Source of the DNA: Welwitschia mirabilis | Lineage: Eukaryota > Gnetophyta > Gnetopsida > Welwitschiales | Length of the DNA stretch: 64,000 bases | Direction: 5' to 3' | Assembly (NCBI GenBank): GCA_051453625.1 | Contig: JBOZIK010000001.1 | Coordinates: 153,328,050 to 153,392,049 of the forward strand | Part shown: positions 12,671 through 25,400 of the stretch, piece by piece | Numbering within the stretch: the stretch's first letter is position 1 | Layout: each line of letters opens with the position of its first letter | The notes under the pieces: model-generated | Told to the model about the DNA's origin: nothing | Databases searched by the model: none | Seen by the model: the letters and a program-made list of their open reading frames with translations, nothing else | Program-made: the position numbers and the translations under genes

Positions 12671-13289
12671 TTATTTTGCATATCTTTATATTTTTCTCTC
12701 TTTATCTAAATATCATGAAATTTTATGAAAAATTCATTTAAAAAACTAATTTTTTGATCAATAACATATCAATGACATTTGAAAGAAGTTATTGGAAAAA
12801 TTCACCCTAATAGTAACTTTTTACTAAATTCTTTATTAGGCAACATGTCATTCGTCTTTGATGACATTGTTTAAATTATAAAATAGAGCTCCTCCATTGT
12901 TTTCTTTTAATTTAAAATTTTAAGGGATTCTTATACATTGGCCAACTATTTATTTCTTGTTTTATTAATATTAAAAGTCAATTCTCTCCCACACCATTTA
13001 GCTTAACTTGCATCTTCTACTAGATTTCTTTCATCTTTGTGTAATGAATCATAAACTTATCTTGGTATTTGTATTTTGTAACTTAAAATGAGATTTTATT
13101 CATCACCGTCATCTGTAGTAAGAATTAATTTTCTCTTTACCATTAGTGTGATCATTTATTTCTATTGTTTAAGAATTTAATATTAGGTATTTTGAATTTT
13201 ATTCATTGAATTTTAATACATAGTTTTACTAACTTCATTAAAGTGTGTTATTATATTTTAATTAATCAAAATTAAATTATTAAATGATG
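12671..13289. other. AT-rich DNA, possibly LTR-derived
   Basis: I see no coding homology. On the + strand a TATA-like ATAAAATAG (about 12877) is followed by pyrimidine-rich DNA and a TTTGTATTTTGT block, a composition seen in copia LTRs. No second copy was found to prove an LTR. Confidence 0.3.
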
Positions 13290-15310
13290 TTAACATAGGT
13301 AATAATGATCCTTCTAGAAGCTGAGTCCCATACTTAATAGCTTTTATTTTTATCTAAATAATCAAGAATGAAATATGTTTTAGTTTTATTTTAATTATAG
13401 CTTGTTTCCTTACCACAGAAGGTACACAAAAAAAGATTCTTTTAAATGTTATTAAGTGATTATAGGATAGTGCATCATTAAACTATCTTCAAATTGGTAG
13501 ATCTTCATTCAAAGATTCAATTTTTAAGATAGACATTTTTTATAACATCGTTTATCCATATAAATGATGGAAGACATGTTTTACATAATATATTTCTAGT
13601 TATTTTCATGATCATTTCATTTTTTGTATAAGGTGACTTACTTCATGTTAAATTCCATATTTTTGAAGTATAAGGTGGAGTTACTTCATGTTAAATTCTA
13701 GCATTTTAAAGTTCATCATAAAATATATTTGTTATGCATTTTCTTCATCATTTGTTCTAGATTCATGAATTGTAGATTTCTCTACTTTTCAATTAGTGTA
13801 TGAAATACTTTAAAAGCATCAAAAGTTTGAGCTCATTTTATATGAAGTATACAAAACACATATTTCTATTCAATAATGAAAGTGAGAAAATAGTTTTAAT
13901 GGTTCACATAAATCAGTATGATTACTTTAATTTTCATAACTATTGTTTTTTTATATTCTTTAAGATTGACTCATGAGGTATTTTTCTCATATGTAAGCTT
14001 CACAGACTATCCTTTAGTTCTGAGTTTTGAAATCTCATTACTTACTTTGTATAGTTTCTTGACAACTTAGAAGTTCATGTGGTCTAGCTTTAATGATAAA
14101 GAAATTTCTTCATTTATTTTAATGATTAAAAGATATTTGTGATTATCATTTTTTTTGGTTCTTTTAAAAAGAAATTTTTGCATTCTAAACTACTTTAATG
14201 TATTGTTCTTATATTTTTATGATGCCACATTATGCATCCTTGTTTTTAACATCTTTGATTTCATAACCATCATGAAGTAAAGATGAAACTAATATTAAAT
14301 TCATCTTGAATTTGGAATGTAAATGGGATTCATAAAGGTAAAGAATGATAGCTCTATGGTTTCTAGCTGATTTAATTTGAGTTTTACTTCATCATTAATG
14401 ATTACATGTTTTAAGATAATGTTTGGATTTGGCATAAGACTCATGAAGTATTACTTATCACTAGGAATATGACTTAATGCTTCTAAGTCTACAAATCATG
14501 TTTCACCATCAGTTATGAAAAATACAAATAATTCTTATTAATGAATCATATCATTACATATAATTGAAATTTTAGAGTTTTTATTCTTCTTCTTCCTATT
14601 ACCCTTGCTATTATTCTTCTATTTGTACTCATTTCATGGGTGATCTAGATTTTTTAAAATAATGATTTTGTAAATTATAAACCATATTATTGTAAAATTT
14701 TTAAAACTTTGGTTTTTTTTTCCTTGGTTTCTTTCTCTTTTTGAGATGCAACAAATCCTATAATTATTTCATCTTCTTTATGTTTTAATTTTGTTTCAAT
14801 TTGATGAAGTTTCACTATTAAATATCCAACTAAACGTGGTTTATTAACATGTTTTAATTATTTATAAATCACATCAAACTTTAAGGGTAAAGCTTAAAGT
14901 AAGGTAAATTAAATCATTTCTTCATCTAAAGTAGCATCTTATTATTCAATTTATGTTTTTAAATTGATGATTCTATTCTTGAGATATGTGATATATTTGT
15001 GATATTTTCATTTAAGGATAAATAATTCTATAATAAAATGATTATTACGTGATTTGATTTTGACTTTAAAGGTATTCTTTAGAAACATTTAATCATTAGG
15101 TTCTTTTATGCATTAAATTAGAGAATAAACTTAATCATTAATATTTATCACTAGGATTAGTATGGTTAGTCATGATTCATTATTCTTCTTTATTAATACA
15201 CTTCTATCAAGATAACCTTTAAGTTCTTATTTAGCTAAGAAATATTACATTCTTACCTTCCAAATATTGTAATTTAAATGAGTAAGTTTCATGTATTTCC
15301 TAAGGCATAA
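13290..15310 (-). pseudogene. Ty1/copia gag-protease-integrase relic
   Basis: On the minus strand the domains run in copia order. The gag N-terminus near 15300 reads LTHLNYNIWKVRM. The UBN2-type gag core is near 15050-14730, with DATLDEEMI, then LPLKFDVIYK, then KPRLVGYLIVKLHQIETKLK. A protease-to-linker region follows at about 14540-14250. The GAG-pre-integrase piece is near 14110 (KLDHMNF). Integrase is near 13980-13560, with TFDAFKVFHTLIEK near 13800 and QKYGI further on. The post-integrase segment, near 13390-13300, reads YGTQLLEGS, matching the usual KLWDP-type region. Stops and frameshifts are common. No RT or RNase H follows at lower coordinates, so the relic is truncated. It belongs to a different copy from the + strand copia relic beside it, because both contain the same post-integrase region. 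Confidence 0.75.
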
Positions 15311-15689
15311 TTCTAATTCATTTATTATTATAGATGTGACACATGCCTTCTTTGTCTTCCATTTCCATGATTTCATATTAATACTAAATTCATTTATGAG
15401 TGCTAGAATAGTATCTTCATATTTTATATTTTATGTTGCTCTTAGCTTTGTAATTCATTTGTATGTTATTTTCTTGATTGTGCCCTAATAACACATTAAG
15501 ATAATATGTGGAAGTGAAATAGAGTATAGAAAATTTTAGTAAAATATAAAATGTAAATAGAAATGAATATAAATTAAAAATAAGTGAAATATTTTTATTG
15601 ACAATAAAATTTTTAAATTATATGAATTAAATCATAACTAGATTTCACAAATTTAATGTGGCAAAGTTTAGTTTATATAAGAGGCATAT
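15311..15689. other. junction between two copia relics
   Basis: About 380 bp separates the gag start of the minus-strand copia relic from the first integrase sequence of the + strand relic. Neither a primer site nor an LTR end is recognisable, so both relics are truncated here. A 65-codon open frame at 15291-15488 (+) is antisense to the gag and not credible. Confidence 0.45.
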
Positions 15690-17660
15690 TATTTCATTAT
15701 AAGTTATAGGCTAATTGATTAACATAGTTTTATAAATTAGAACTTATAGTTTGCTTCATCATAACAGAGCATAATTTTTTGATGAAGAAGAAATACACTA
15801 ATCATGTTATGTTCTATTGTTTCATGTTTTGTCCAACAAGCTAGAGAATAAATTAAATGATGCATATTTCTTGGCTTTGTGGATGATGTACTTAGATATA
15901 CACTTTTAAATATAATTCTTTTAATTCTAAGTTTTTAAATTAGTATTATGAGTTGAAGGAGGAGAAAAATTAATATCCGAATCTAGAGAAAGTTTTGGAA
16001 ATTAAGTTAAGCATGAGTAAATAATAATAGATCTTCCACTAATGATGATGAAGAGGAGAAGAAACAATGAATAAATACATCTCATTTTGTAAGATATTGC
16101 ATCATGATTTCCTCATTATTTAGATAGTGTTCTTACTTTTTTATTATGTTATTCATCCTAATTGTAAATAATTAGAGATAAAGATTAGAGATAAGGGGCA
16201 AAAAATAATTTTTTCTTTTGACAGTACCATATGAAATAAACTCATGCAAAAATAATGGAATTCCTTAAAATAGAATAAAACATGAGAAGTTATGGCATTA
16301 CTAAAGGAACGTAAAATGTTTTAAAGTAGATTGATTTTCAAGTTTAAGAATAAAATTGATGAAGAAAAACATTAAATAGAATCATATTACTAGTAAAAGG
16401 ATTTGCATAAAATTAAGGTCATAATTTTATAAATATTTTTTATACATTTTTGGTAAATACATAATTAGGTTTAAGTTAGCATAGTTAAAAATATTGATTA
16501 TTTTTTTACATGAGGGTTTAGATGAAAATATTTAAATGCACTAGGTATAAAGATATGTAAATTAGTTATACTCTCATTATTTGTTGTTTTAAGAAGATAT
16601 TTTACTAAATTACAATAGAATCCTAGACAATGTTATAAAAACTTTGATTACTTCATGAACAATTAGTCATACAATAGATGTTTATCTAATAATTGAATTT
16701 ACTTCTTTAGAAATGACTTGTGAAAATTTGTCATATTATTGTTCATATTGATTATATGTTAATTAAAAAATAATATAATTAAATAAAACATTAAAATAGA
16801 GGAATAAATTATTATTTCATAAAGACAGATTTAAAAAAAGAAAAAAGCGAAACTTTGGAAGTAATAATTGATATGCATAGAAAGCATAAAAAATTATGAT
16901 TGAGGTAAGTAATTACATTAGCATGATGATTAAGTAATTTTATATCAAAAATGTTAAGTAATGAAGCTTATTTAACTTCTCATTTTTAGCTATTTAGGAA
17001 AAATCATTTTAACTCATATTAAAAAGCTACAGACGTGAGAACAATTGACATACTGTTATGGTATATTCACTTATGTATGATTTTAAATACACTTATTATG
17101 ATATTTGATTTACAATTCATTGAGTTAGAAAATAAATGTATGATTTGGCCAAAATAACTTACTTATTATAAAAATAAATAGTTTCTAGTTGTAATGAAAA
17201 TGAATTAATTGTGTTTTGGTGATGCAAACTTAACTACTTATGATTCATTGAACATAAATTTTATAGCAGATCCAGATGTTAAATATTTCAGCACAAGTTA
17301 TGCTTTTACTTTATATGGTAATACAGTTAAATTATAACCCTTCATAACATTATCTATCATGGAAGATGAATATATGACTTTTATAGAAGGATGCATGAGG
17401 ATGATTTAGTTTTTTGTGTTTACTTAGTATTAAGAAAAGTATGATGTATTTTATAATATTCATAGTACACTACACTTACCTATAAATTTCTTTCATAAAA
17501 TAATAAAACATGTTCCTATAAAGTTATACCTCATTAATAAGAATAGAAAATGATATCATTGATAGGCATATGATTCACACTGAGAAAATCATTAATGCTA
17601 CTATAACAAAGATGGTGATAGTTAAGAAGCATCTACCTTATATATGAATGCTTGTAATTA
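15690..17660 (+). pseudogene. Ty1/copia integrase end-RT-RNase H relic
   Basis: The relic begins in the late integrase/linker (NKLENKLND, about 15835) and continues with an acidic NDDDEEKKQ linker near 16050. The RT N-terminus is near 16300 (ALLKERKMF, a stop, SRLIFKFKNKIDEE). RT continues with NPRQCYKNFDYFM near 16620 and a decayed region where the copia YVDDML box should be (FVILLFILIIC). RNase H is near 17215-17450, with LCFGDANL, TSYAFTLYG and MEDEYMTFIEGCM, the counterparts of the copia D-A-D and E-A-E-Y boxes. It ends in the C-terminal tail near 17660. Stops occur throughout and the RT active site is lost. There is no matching gag or protease upstream on this strand, so it is 5' truncated. 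Confidence 0.8.
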
Positions 17661-18364
17661 TTTAACATGAGTAATAAATGTCTAAAGTAATATGTTACTT
17701 ATTTTCTTAGAGATTGACTATATTTTTTCATCACTAAAAAGAATCTTTTTAGTAGAAAATTAGTTGATATAAAATGTTTTCTACATTTTTATATCTTAAT
17801 TGATTTTATTAAAACATTGTTAAAAACTTTATAACATCAAAGTTTCTTTTAAGTTCTTTTATTATGACTTAAGATTAGGCTTATGTAAACATTAATTTTA
17901 ATCATAGTAAAAAACTATATAATGAAATTTTTGAATAGAGGAAATAAATTCCAATCAAGATAGATGTAATACAAGTCTGAGCTTGGTTATTGCCAAAGAT
18001 TTTCTTATGTAAAAGCTATTTTTATATCTGTAATAGTTTGCCAATGTTCTTAAAAATGGATAATGTTTTTGATCTATTGAATAATTATGAAGTATTTATA
18101 ATATTCTAGAGAATTGAGGATATAAATGATCTAAATGATGTTAAATTATTACATAATTCCCCCCTCTTAAAGTTTATACTTTTATTACTTCTATCATGTT
18201 AAATTTTTATTGAGAATGACTTGACATTAATGTGTAGCATGATGAATATAGCAACATCTCTAATGCATGGATTAATGTACACTATAGACTGTAAGAAACT
18301 ATAAAAGGTAGAATATTCAAAAGTAATATAAAATTTTCTTTAAGTATTTACAATCTTAATCTTA
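17661..18364 (+). other. DNA downstream of the copia relic
   Basis: This may contain the 3' end or LTR of the + strand copia relic, but no second copy proves it. A perfect inverted repeat, ACTAAAAAGA / TCTTTTTAGT with one central base, lies at 17732-17752. A CCCCCC tract at about 18160 would be a polypurine run on the minus strand. Confidence 0.35.
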
Positions 18365-18569
18365 NNNNNNNNNNNNNNNNNNNNNNNNNNNNNNNNNNNN
18401 NNNNNNNNNNNNNNNNNNNNNNNNNNNNNNNNNNNNNNNNNNNNNNNNNNNNNNNNNNNNNNNNNNNNNNNNNNNNNNNNNNNNNNNNNNNNNNNNNNNN
18501 NNNNNNNNNNNNNNNNNNNNNNNNNNNNNNNNNNNNNNNNNNNNNNNNNNNNNNNNNNNNNNNNNNNNN
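18365..18569. other. assembly gap, 205 N
   Basis: The gap lies directly against the AG microsatellite, which probably caused it. Confidence 0.95.

Positions 18570-18638
<69 letters not shown>
18570..18638 (+). repeat. (AG)n microsatellite
   Basis: 69 bp of uninterrupted AG dinucleotides. Its left end is hidden by the gap, so the true length is at least this. Confidence 0.98.
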
Positions 18639-18641
<3 letters not shown>

Positions 18642-19190
18642 ATATCACTATTATATCCACTTAAAACCATATGTAAGTTGTAGAAGGTCACATTTAGTTT
18701 AAAATAATATTTAAAGTATGACATAAGTATATGAGATAGTTTTTCATATGCATATGATTTGAGTTACTTTCTTTTAATGCAAACCTATTTATAAAAACTA
18801 AAAATAATATTATAAAATTGCTAAGTTATCTTTTATGTTGAGAATATTCTATTAATTAGTTGTAGTGTGTCATGTGTAAAAGAGTTTTAAAATAGCTTAA
18901 TAATAAATTTGAATTATTTAATATTAGTTTGACACATTAGTTACTATAAATGAAATCAAATTACATGATTGATTAATTAGATTGTATGTAAAAAAATCCA
19001 AGTTTATAAAGGTATTTCTCATATGTACTTTCTAGAAACTATTTTAGAAATTAAGATGCCATGTGATCCATATTTGGAGCCTTACTAATTACAACATAAA
19101 AAGATGTACATTAAAAACTATCATCAATGAGTAAGAAAGAAATATGATTTGTTTGATATAAATTATGTATTTAATAGTAAAGTAATATGT
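18639..19190. other. AT-rich DNA, nothing recognised
   Basis: No coding homology, repeat or terminal structure could be identified by eye. Confidence 0.5.
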
Positions 19191-21796
19191 CATGTTTAAA
19201 CTTACATAAACTAAGAAAAAACTTATTTGTCTCTTGTGGTGTGTATCAGAAATATTTACAACCTATGCTTAGTACATGACACACACTAGTATAGGGGTAA
19301 ATAATTAAATATATCATATCCATATTGGAGTACTCAAACACATTTAAAAGTTAAGCCATTTGAAAAAATAAAAGCATAAAAATATTTTTGTATTTTCTAT
19401 TTAAGAATTGAAATGATCAATGTAAATGATGAGATGAATGATATGGAAGTGGAAATGCAATATAATGAAAATAAAAAATCCTAAATGTAATTAAATAACA
19501 TTTTTACCAACTTGTTCTCATCCAAGTTGACCCTCATACTCTATATCAATATCATATATAATCTACCAAAAGTATTAAATTGACACTAACATAATGTATA
19601 AGGAAGAGAAAGAGATATATTATTTGAGAAAGAAGCACACTTTATTAATTCTAATAAAATGTATCTTCATGCATCCACTTACAAAATACATTTTATTAAA
19701 TTTAACAAAGTACACTTCAATTCATTAACTTACAAATGCTAACTTCCTAATGAAGCAGACATAGCCCAATACCAAGGTGATTATTCTCATAAGTAGATGG
19801 ATCTCCTTCCCAAATTACTCCTTATGTCATGAGCACTTTGATGCCAAAAGAAACGTGAAAAAATAAAAGGCCTAAGGGGGTATTTATAAGTCTTGGAATG
19901 GGTGGTAGGTGAGATAAGGTTGGATGATACTTGAGCACAAATTCCTCATCATCTTTTTCCTTAGGATGTATTATCATCTTTTTCCTTAAGATACTTCATT
20001 GTCTATTTTCTCAAGATGTTTTATCATCTTTTCATTAAGATACTTTATCATCTTTTCCCTTAAGATTATTTATTATCTTTTTTTTTTATTTAGATGATCA
20101 TGTGGTTATCCTTGAAATCATTTATATCTATTCACTGATGCTCTTCTATGATAGCATTTTCTCCTTAGTTTGTCTTGGACAGTAATGTGGATGACTTCTT
20201 AAAAAGCTCTAAAAGTCCTCCATTTTAATTGTAAATTCTACCTAATCCTTATCTTTTAATCTTAACATCACAAATTGGTTACTTTGACCATTAAAACCAT
20301 CAAAAGTACCTAAAATACACTTTAAAACACCATCTAATATGACCAATTTGGCTATATAACATATCTTTCTATTGAGCATTTGTTAGTCCCTGATAAATAA
20401 AGTAAGAAAGAGTAGAGGCAAGCCAAATTAAAAAAGGGATAAACCATATAACTTAAATATAAAAGATAATTACATTATGAAACATACAATGCATATTATT
20501 CCAGCATATCAATTAGATATTCCATTTAAACATATAAAAAAATGCATTAAATTTAGAGCTATGATTTGAATCTTAAAAAACATAGTTTCACATTTCGCAA
20601 GAAAAGGTCATTCTCATTAGACTCAATCTTTTCAAGCTTCCACATAATAAAATAAATTTAAAGTGTAGAGATGATGATATATAGAAGATATATAACAAGT
20701 GAGATTTATAACTATAGATTTGATATGTATTTTGTGATCTGCTATAGAATACATGAAATAATTTAACATAAAGAAAACACATGTGCATTAAATAATCATA
20801 ATTTTATCCATATAATATTACTTGAGACTTCAAAAATATCCTACAAAAAGTTAAAATTTTGGCTAAAAACTTAAAAATATATTCCTGTCCTTTATAAACT
20901 AAACCAAATCTTAAATTAACATAAACAACAAGCAAGGGAAGGAAACAGAGCTCAGAAAAATGACAAAAAGACATGAAAAATATAGCATAATTACTTATGT
21001 AATCTATCTTAAGGCCTTAAACTAGACTTTTATTTTATTCCTTGATAAAAGCTCTACTCCTTTAAAATTTTTATTATCTTTAATTTGACTCATTATCCAC
21101 CTCTGTCATCAACATGAGTAGGTTAATGACCTCTTTTAAAACTTAGTAAATAGCTTGAATGACTTAAAACGTTTGTAAGGGTAATAAGAAGATTCCAAAA
21201 ATACAATTAAGAAAATAAGATAACCAAGAAAAAGTGAAAACCAAGTAGGAAAAAAACAGCTTAAAATAAAAAAAAGAAAAATAGGAAAATGGAGGTCATA
21301 CTTGATGATTTGAAAAATGGAATGGAGATGAAAGTAATGGAAAATGGTGAAAGTAATGGTATGGTTAAGTAAATGTTAATGATTTTAAAGAATTAAGATA
21401 ATAACTAACTAAAAAGGATGTATGTCCTATATAACATGGAAGTAAAATGAAAAATTGATTTTAAAATTTCTAATTAAAAATACTAAGAAAAAAGTAAAAA
21501 ATGGACAAAAGGGACCATGAGAAAGATTAGCCACTATGTCATAGTTGAAAACCTAGCCAGATCCATTACTATATGTCATTAAACTTATCAATGTAAAAGA
21601 TGAATGATTCAATGCTAAATAATATAGGGTGTCACATGATAAGGGTAGTGATCATGACAACATCTAATAATTACTCTCTAAAATTATCAATGTAATTTTA
21701 AAATCATAATTTAATTTAATCATTAGATATAATAGGAAATGATACCTTATTAGTTTACTATCCAATAACTAGTGTTCTCTAAATGCTCTCAGTGTC
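19191..21796 (-). repeat. diverged LTR-like DNA related to the 5-kb LTRs
   Basis: Short blocks match the giant LTRs at 31.7-36.7 and 44.8-49.8 kb in the same order. A block near 19728-19785 (TACAAAT, then ACATAGCCCAATACCAAG) resembles 32,328-32,373. A block near 21640-21680 (GGTAGTGATCATGACAACATC) resembles 36,196 and 49,270. The segment is shorter and much more diverged, so it may be a related family or a deleted copy. Short open frames here are not credible genes. Confidence 0.35.
19945..20083 (+). repeat. ~25-bp tandem repeat, about 6 units
   Basis: Imperfect units follow the pattern ATCATCTTTTTCCTTAAGAT plus about five more bases. The array is pyrimidine-rich on this strand and lies inside the LTR-like region. 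Confidence 0.7.
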
Positions 21797-22680
21797 ATTA
21801 TGTAACACTTATATTTCTAACCAAGAATTTATGAACATTACTTAATTACCAAAATTCTAAGTCCTTAACCTTTCCCTCTGACATGTGTATTAATTATAAA
21901 TTAACTATGTTTTAAAAGAAAATTTAACTCTATAACATCTTCCTAAAATAAATTGCACATGACCCATGCTCCTTAAGTAATTATAACTTCTAATGTGGCC
22001 CTCTCCTCCATGATATATTAAATGTGCCATCTTTTTATAACATAAAAAATAACTTATTATAAGAGATGATAGAATAATGATTAATTTAAAATAATTTTAT
22101 AATAATTATATTGAAATAAAATAATTTCTTAAATTCAACAATTATTCTAAAAAGTTATATTGAAGATTCTACAATTTAAATATAAAAGTTTTTAATAAGA
22201 AAAACTAAAATTTATCACATTGGCAATGAAAATATAGATATTTTTAATAAGAAAATTAGAGTTTGACACATTTACTATTAGAATTTTAAGAAGTATAATG
22301 AAAAAAAAAATTTCATGATTTAGTTTGAAAAGTATTCTCAAGATCACAATAATTACATCACTAAAATTTTAAAAGTCATAAAAGAACTACAAGTTTCATT
22401 CCAAGATAAAGTTTTCCACACAAACTGAAATGATAATTTTCATTTCTCTATGCCCTCATCAGCATTTAAGCTCTAATTTTACCACTTATTTACCCAAGAA
22501 ATATGAAGTGAGAACCATGAGAATTTCACATCTCCTAGTATGATCCAGGCAAGGTAAGGTAAAAATTAAAAGATTACAAGTCTCAAGATTGATAAAGTAA
22601 GAATTAAGAAATTCCAAGTCTCAAGATAGATAATATAAGAATCAAAAATTTCAATGACAATCTTATGAAAATGAGATAAG

Positions 22681-22780
22681 NNNNNNNNNNNNNNNNNNNN
22701 NNNNNNNNNNNNNNNNNNNNNNNNNNNNNNNNNNNNNNNNNNNNNNNNNNNNNNNNNNNNNNNNNNNNNNNNNNNNNNNN
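22681..22780. other. assembly gap, 100 N (unknown size)
   Basis: The gap lies inside the LTR, just before its dinucleotide tract. The partner LTR also has a gap at the equivalent place. Confidence 0.95.
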
Positions 22781-22809
22781 ATAACTAGTTTTTAAATAAA
22801 TTTTTCAAC

Positions 22810-22848
<39 letters not shown>
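22810..22848 (+). repeat. (TA)n(CA)n compound microsatellite
   Basis: A TA tract passes directly into a CA tract. The other LTR has the same compound site in the reverse order of lengths, (CA)n then TATATA, at 30926-31001. Confidence 0.95.
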
Positions 22849-23610
22849 ATTTTCACCCCTATGTCATTTAGCTATCTATGGGCTTCACTGCCTTATTTGG
22901 TGATCTATGGATCTCTCATAATATTTCATATATTCTCTTACTTCACTACCTCATTCAGCAATCTATGATTCAATCAATTAATCAATCAATTCCATTGCCT
23001 TATTTAGTGATCTGTGGATTCTTACATTCCATTTCCTCATTTGGCGATTTATGGAATACTCATTTTCATAAGATTATAACATTCCAAGATATCAAAGGAA
23101 GCATGAGTAACATATATTCACAAAACATAGATCCTTAACAAGAATAACTTGGATTTAATTTCATAAATTTTTTTCAAGGAAAAAAAGTAGAAATTAGGAT
23201 TGATAAATAAGAATGCAATTTATCAAATACCAACATTAGAAATATCTAGAAACAATATGATATTTGTAAGAAAATGAATTAAAAAATGCATATAAAGATG
23301 CATACAAGAATATAACCAATCAAGGATGCAAAAATTAAATGGAAACGATACCATATAATGTCTAAAGACTTGAAGGCTTGTTTAGGATTCCAAATTTCTA
23401 AGGCTTCTAAGATCCAAGTTTGAGGTTGCCAAGATTTGATAATAAAAATCTTTCTTAAAATATGAAAATATGAGTAGGATAAGGTCCAATTTACAACAAG
23501 AGGATGTAGGATATGAAGAGACACCATCGTAAGAGAGAGTGGTGAAGGTGGTGGAAGTGGTATGGTAAAATTGATGTAAGTAGTGGAGGTGGTGGAAGTT
23601 TCATAATGTC

Positions 23611-24735
23611 TCATCATTAATTGCTTGCCATTGGGTGTTTAATATATCAAATAATATTATTTTTATTAAAATAAAGAATTTAAAAGGACCATTTAAATAA
23701 TAATATTTTTCCATGTAAAATTAAAGAAGGTGCAATAATTTCATGAGGGAAATAATATTAATGCAATCCATTAATTTATCCACTATCAAAATCACTAACT
23801 ATACCACTAATTTTACCATTCAAGATCATAATTACTAAGGATTACAATAATAAAATAATATTATAGTTAATACAACATGAATAAACTTTTAAGAACAAAA
23901 TTTTCTAGAATATAAATATAATAACTACATTAGCTTATAGATTCTATAGTAATAAAATTATTTTAATTTAGTTTTTAAGCTAATATTTTGAACTTTGAAA
24001 GTGTGGATGTAATATTTCTCCATGGCTATTTTATGTCTTTATATTTTTAAGTAGCTTCTCTTCTATCTCTCCCAAATCCTTATACTTCATTAAGTTAAAT
24101 CTATATTCCTTTGACTATAGCTTTCTCTTAAATTAAAATTTAATTTTTTTAAACTTTAAGTATTTAGTTTAGTTGAATATCCACTTCTTAACTCTATAAC
24201 TATGGATATCAAATTTCTATCATTGGAATTTAATGCAAATTCCATCTCTAAAGAACTCCAAAATGGCTTGCTATAAGAAATAACTTCAAATCTACCTTGA
24301 ATGCCATATAAATTATTGAATAAATTGGAATGTATAAAATCTTGTTAATAAGTGATATTGATCATTATAATAAGTACTATATTGATCATCTCTTATGTCT
24401 AAAATGATAAAGCCTCTGTAAATTTTCTATATCATTCTCTTGTTGTTAATTGTATTTTCTCATTTGGTTGTAATAGAGGATGGTTCTCTCATGGATATAT
24501 GGCTTCCATTGTGAATACATTATTTATACTTCTATCAAGGTTGTCTCACATCTATGTTTTGATAACTCAAGACAAACCTTCTTTTATCTCTTCATTAGTT
24601 TGTTAATTAGTTAAGGCCTTAGGTATATAAATTGTTTAATTAATGATAAGTAAATCAAATATTTAAAAAGGTATAATAAGTAAAAAAATGATTTATTGTC
24701 TAAAATTAGACCCAAGAGGTAATAAGATCTTAATG
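23611..24735. other. interior DNA, nothing recognised
   Basis: AT-rich sequence just inside the 3' LTR. GTGGTGGAAG-like runs at 23540-23600 precede it. I found no domain on either strand and no convincing polypurine tract. Confidence 0.45.
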
Positions 24736-25400
24736 ACATAACTACTTCTAAAAGATATTTAAACAAAAACCCAATATACATTTTACATGCTTAATGATGA
24801 AAAAGTTTACCTGCTTCATCCTAAAGGTTTTTTGGATCAACAAGCCCAAATCTTACGTGTAAGTTAAATAAGAGTTTGTGTGGCCTCAAGAAACCTTTAA
24901 GATAAAGGTACATAGAGTTCATTTATAAAGGAATAATAACACAACAGGAGAAAATTTGATCATTTTCAATCCAAGTTATAGGTTAATTTTACATTCCTTT
25001 GTTGCATATTGATAATATGGTTATTGCTTAAAATGACATTAAGTAGTTGAAGTAAAAAATGGGTAATCATTTTCAAGTGAAGCATTATGACCAATAAAGC
25101 ATATATGTGGCATGGAGATAGGAAGAACAAGACCTTTCATTAAGAGAAGAAAAGTATATTACAAAAGTATTTGGTAGGTTGAAATGAGTTATGCTAATGT
25201 TGATAGCATATCTTTGGCTATACATTTTAAATTAGGCATGAAGGACAGTTTCAAGAGCTTTGGAAGAACAAAAGAGGATGACAAGAGTATCATATAGAAT
25301 CTTTAATATACCCACTTATTCATACAAGACTTAACAAAGTTTATAATTATTTCATTTAAATGATCTTGAAATAAAACTTCTGGATTCATGCACACATAAG
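24736..25400 (+). pseudogene. Ty1/copia reverse transcriptase fragment
   Basis: The + strand reads LNDEKVYLLHPKGF near 24790-24835, the counterpart of the copia box just before the VCKL-x-KSLYGLKQ region. Then come IRVCVASRN (about 24870), MVIA-NDIK after a decayed YVDD box (about 25020), and LSLREEKYITKVFGRLK near 25140-25190, the copia LSQ-x-x-YI-x-KVL region. Frameshifts and stops are frequent, and neither gag, integrase nor RNase H is visible. It lies antisense to the LTR element that surrounds it, so it is probably a separate, truncated insertion. Confidence 0.65.

Larger units (their letters stand above)
21800..23610 (-). repeat. 3' LTR of the non-autonomous element
   Basis: It starts TGTAACACTTATATTTC on the + strand and aligns with 30059-31698 over nearly its full length. 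Shared blocks include CTAAGTCCTTAACC, the CATGCTCC-AAGTAATTATAACTTC block, a dinucleotide tract and AAGAGGATGTAGGAT. A short unit like TCATTTGGYGATCTATGG recurs about five times at 22,890-23,055. The right boundary is uncertain because the partner is truncated. A 100-N gap lies at 22681-22780. A 112-codon minus-strand frame at 23279-23617 lies within it and is probably not a gene. Confidence 0.7.

Noticed and set aside
13290-17660. Single copia element with an internal inversion
   Set aside because: Both halves contain the post-integrase region, so they overlap in content and must come from two copies.
18340-18724. Ser-Leu repeat proteins
   Set aside because: These are translations of the AG microsatellite plus a gap.
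23279-23617. 112-codon minus-strand frame in the LTR
   Set aside because: It lies within a repeat whose partner copy does not preserve the frame, so it is not a gene.
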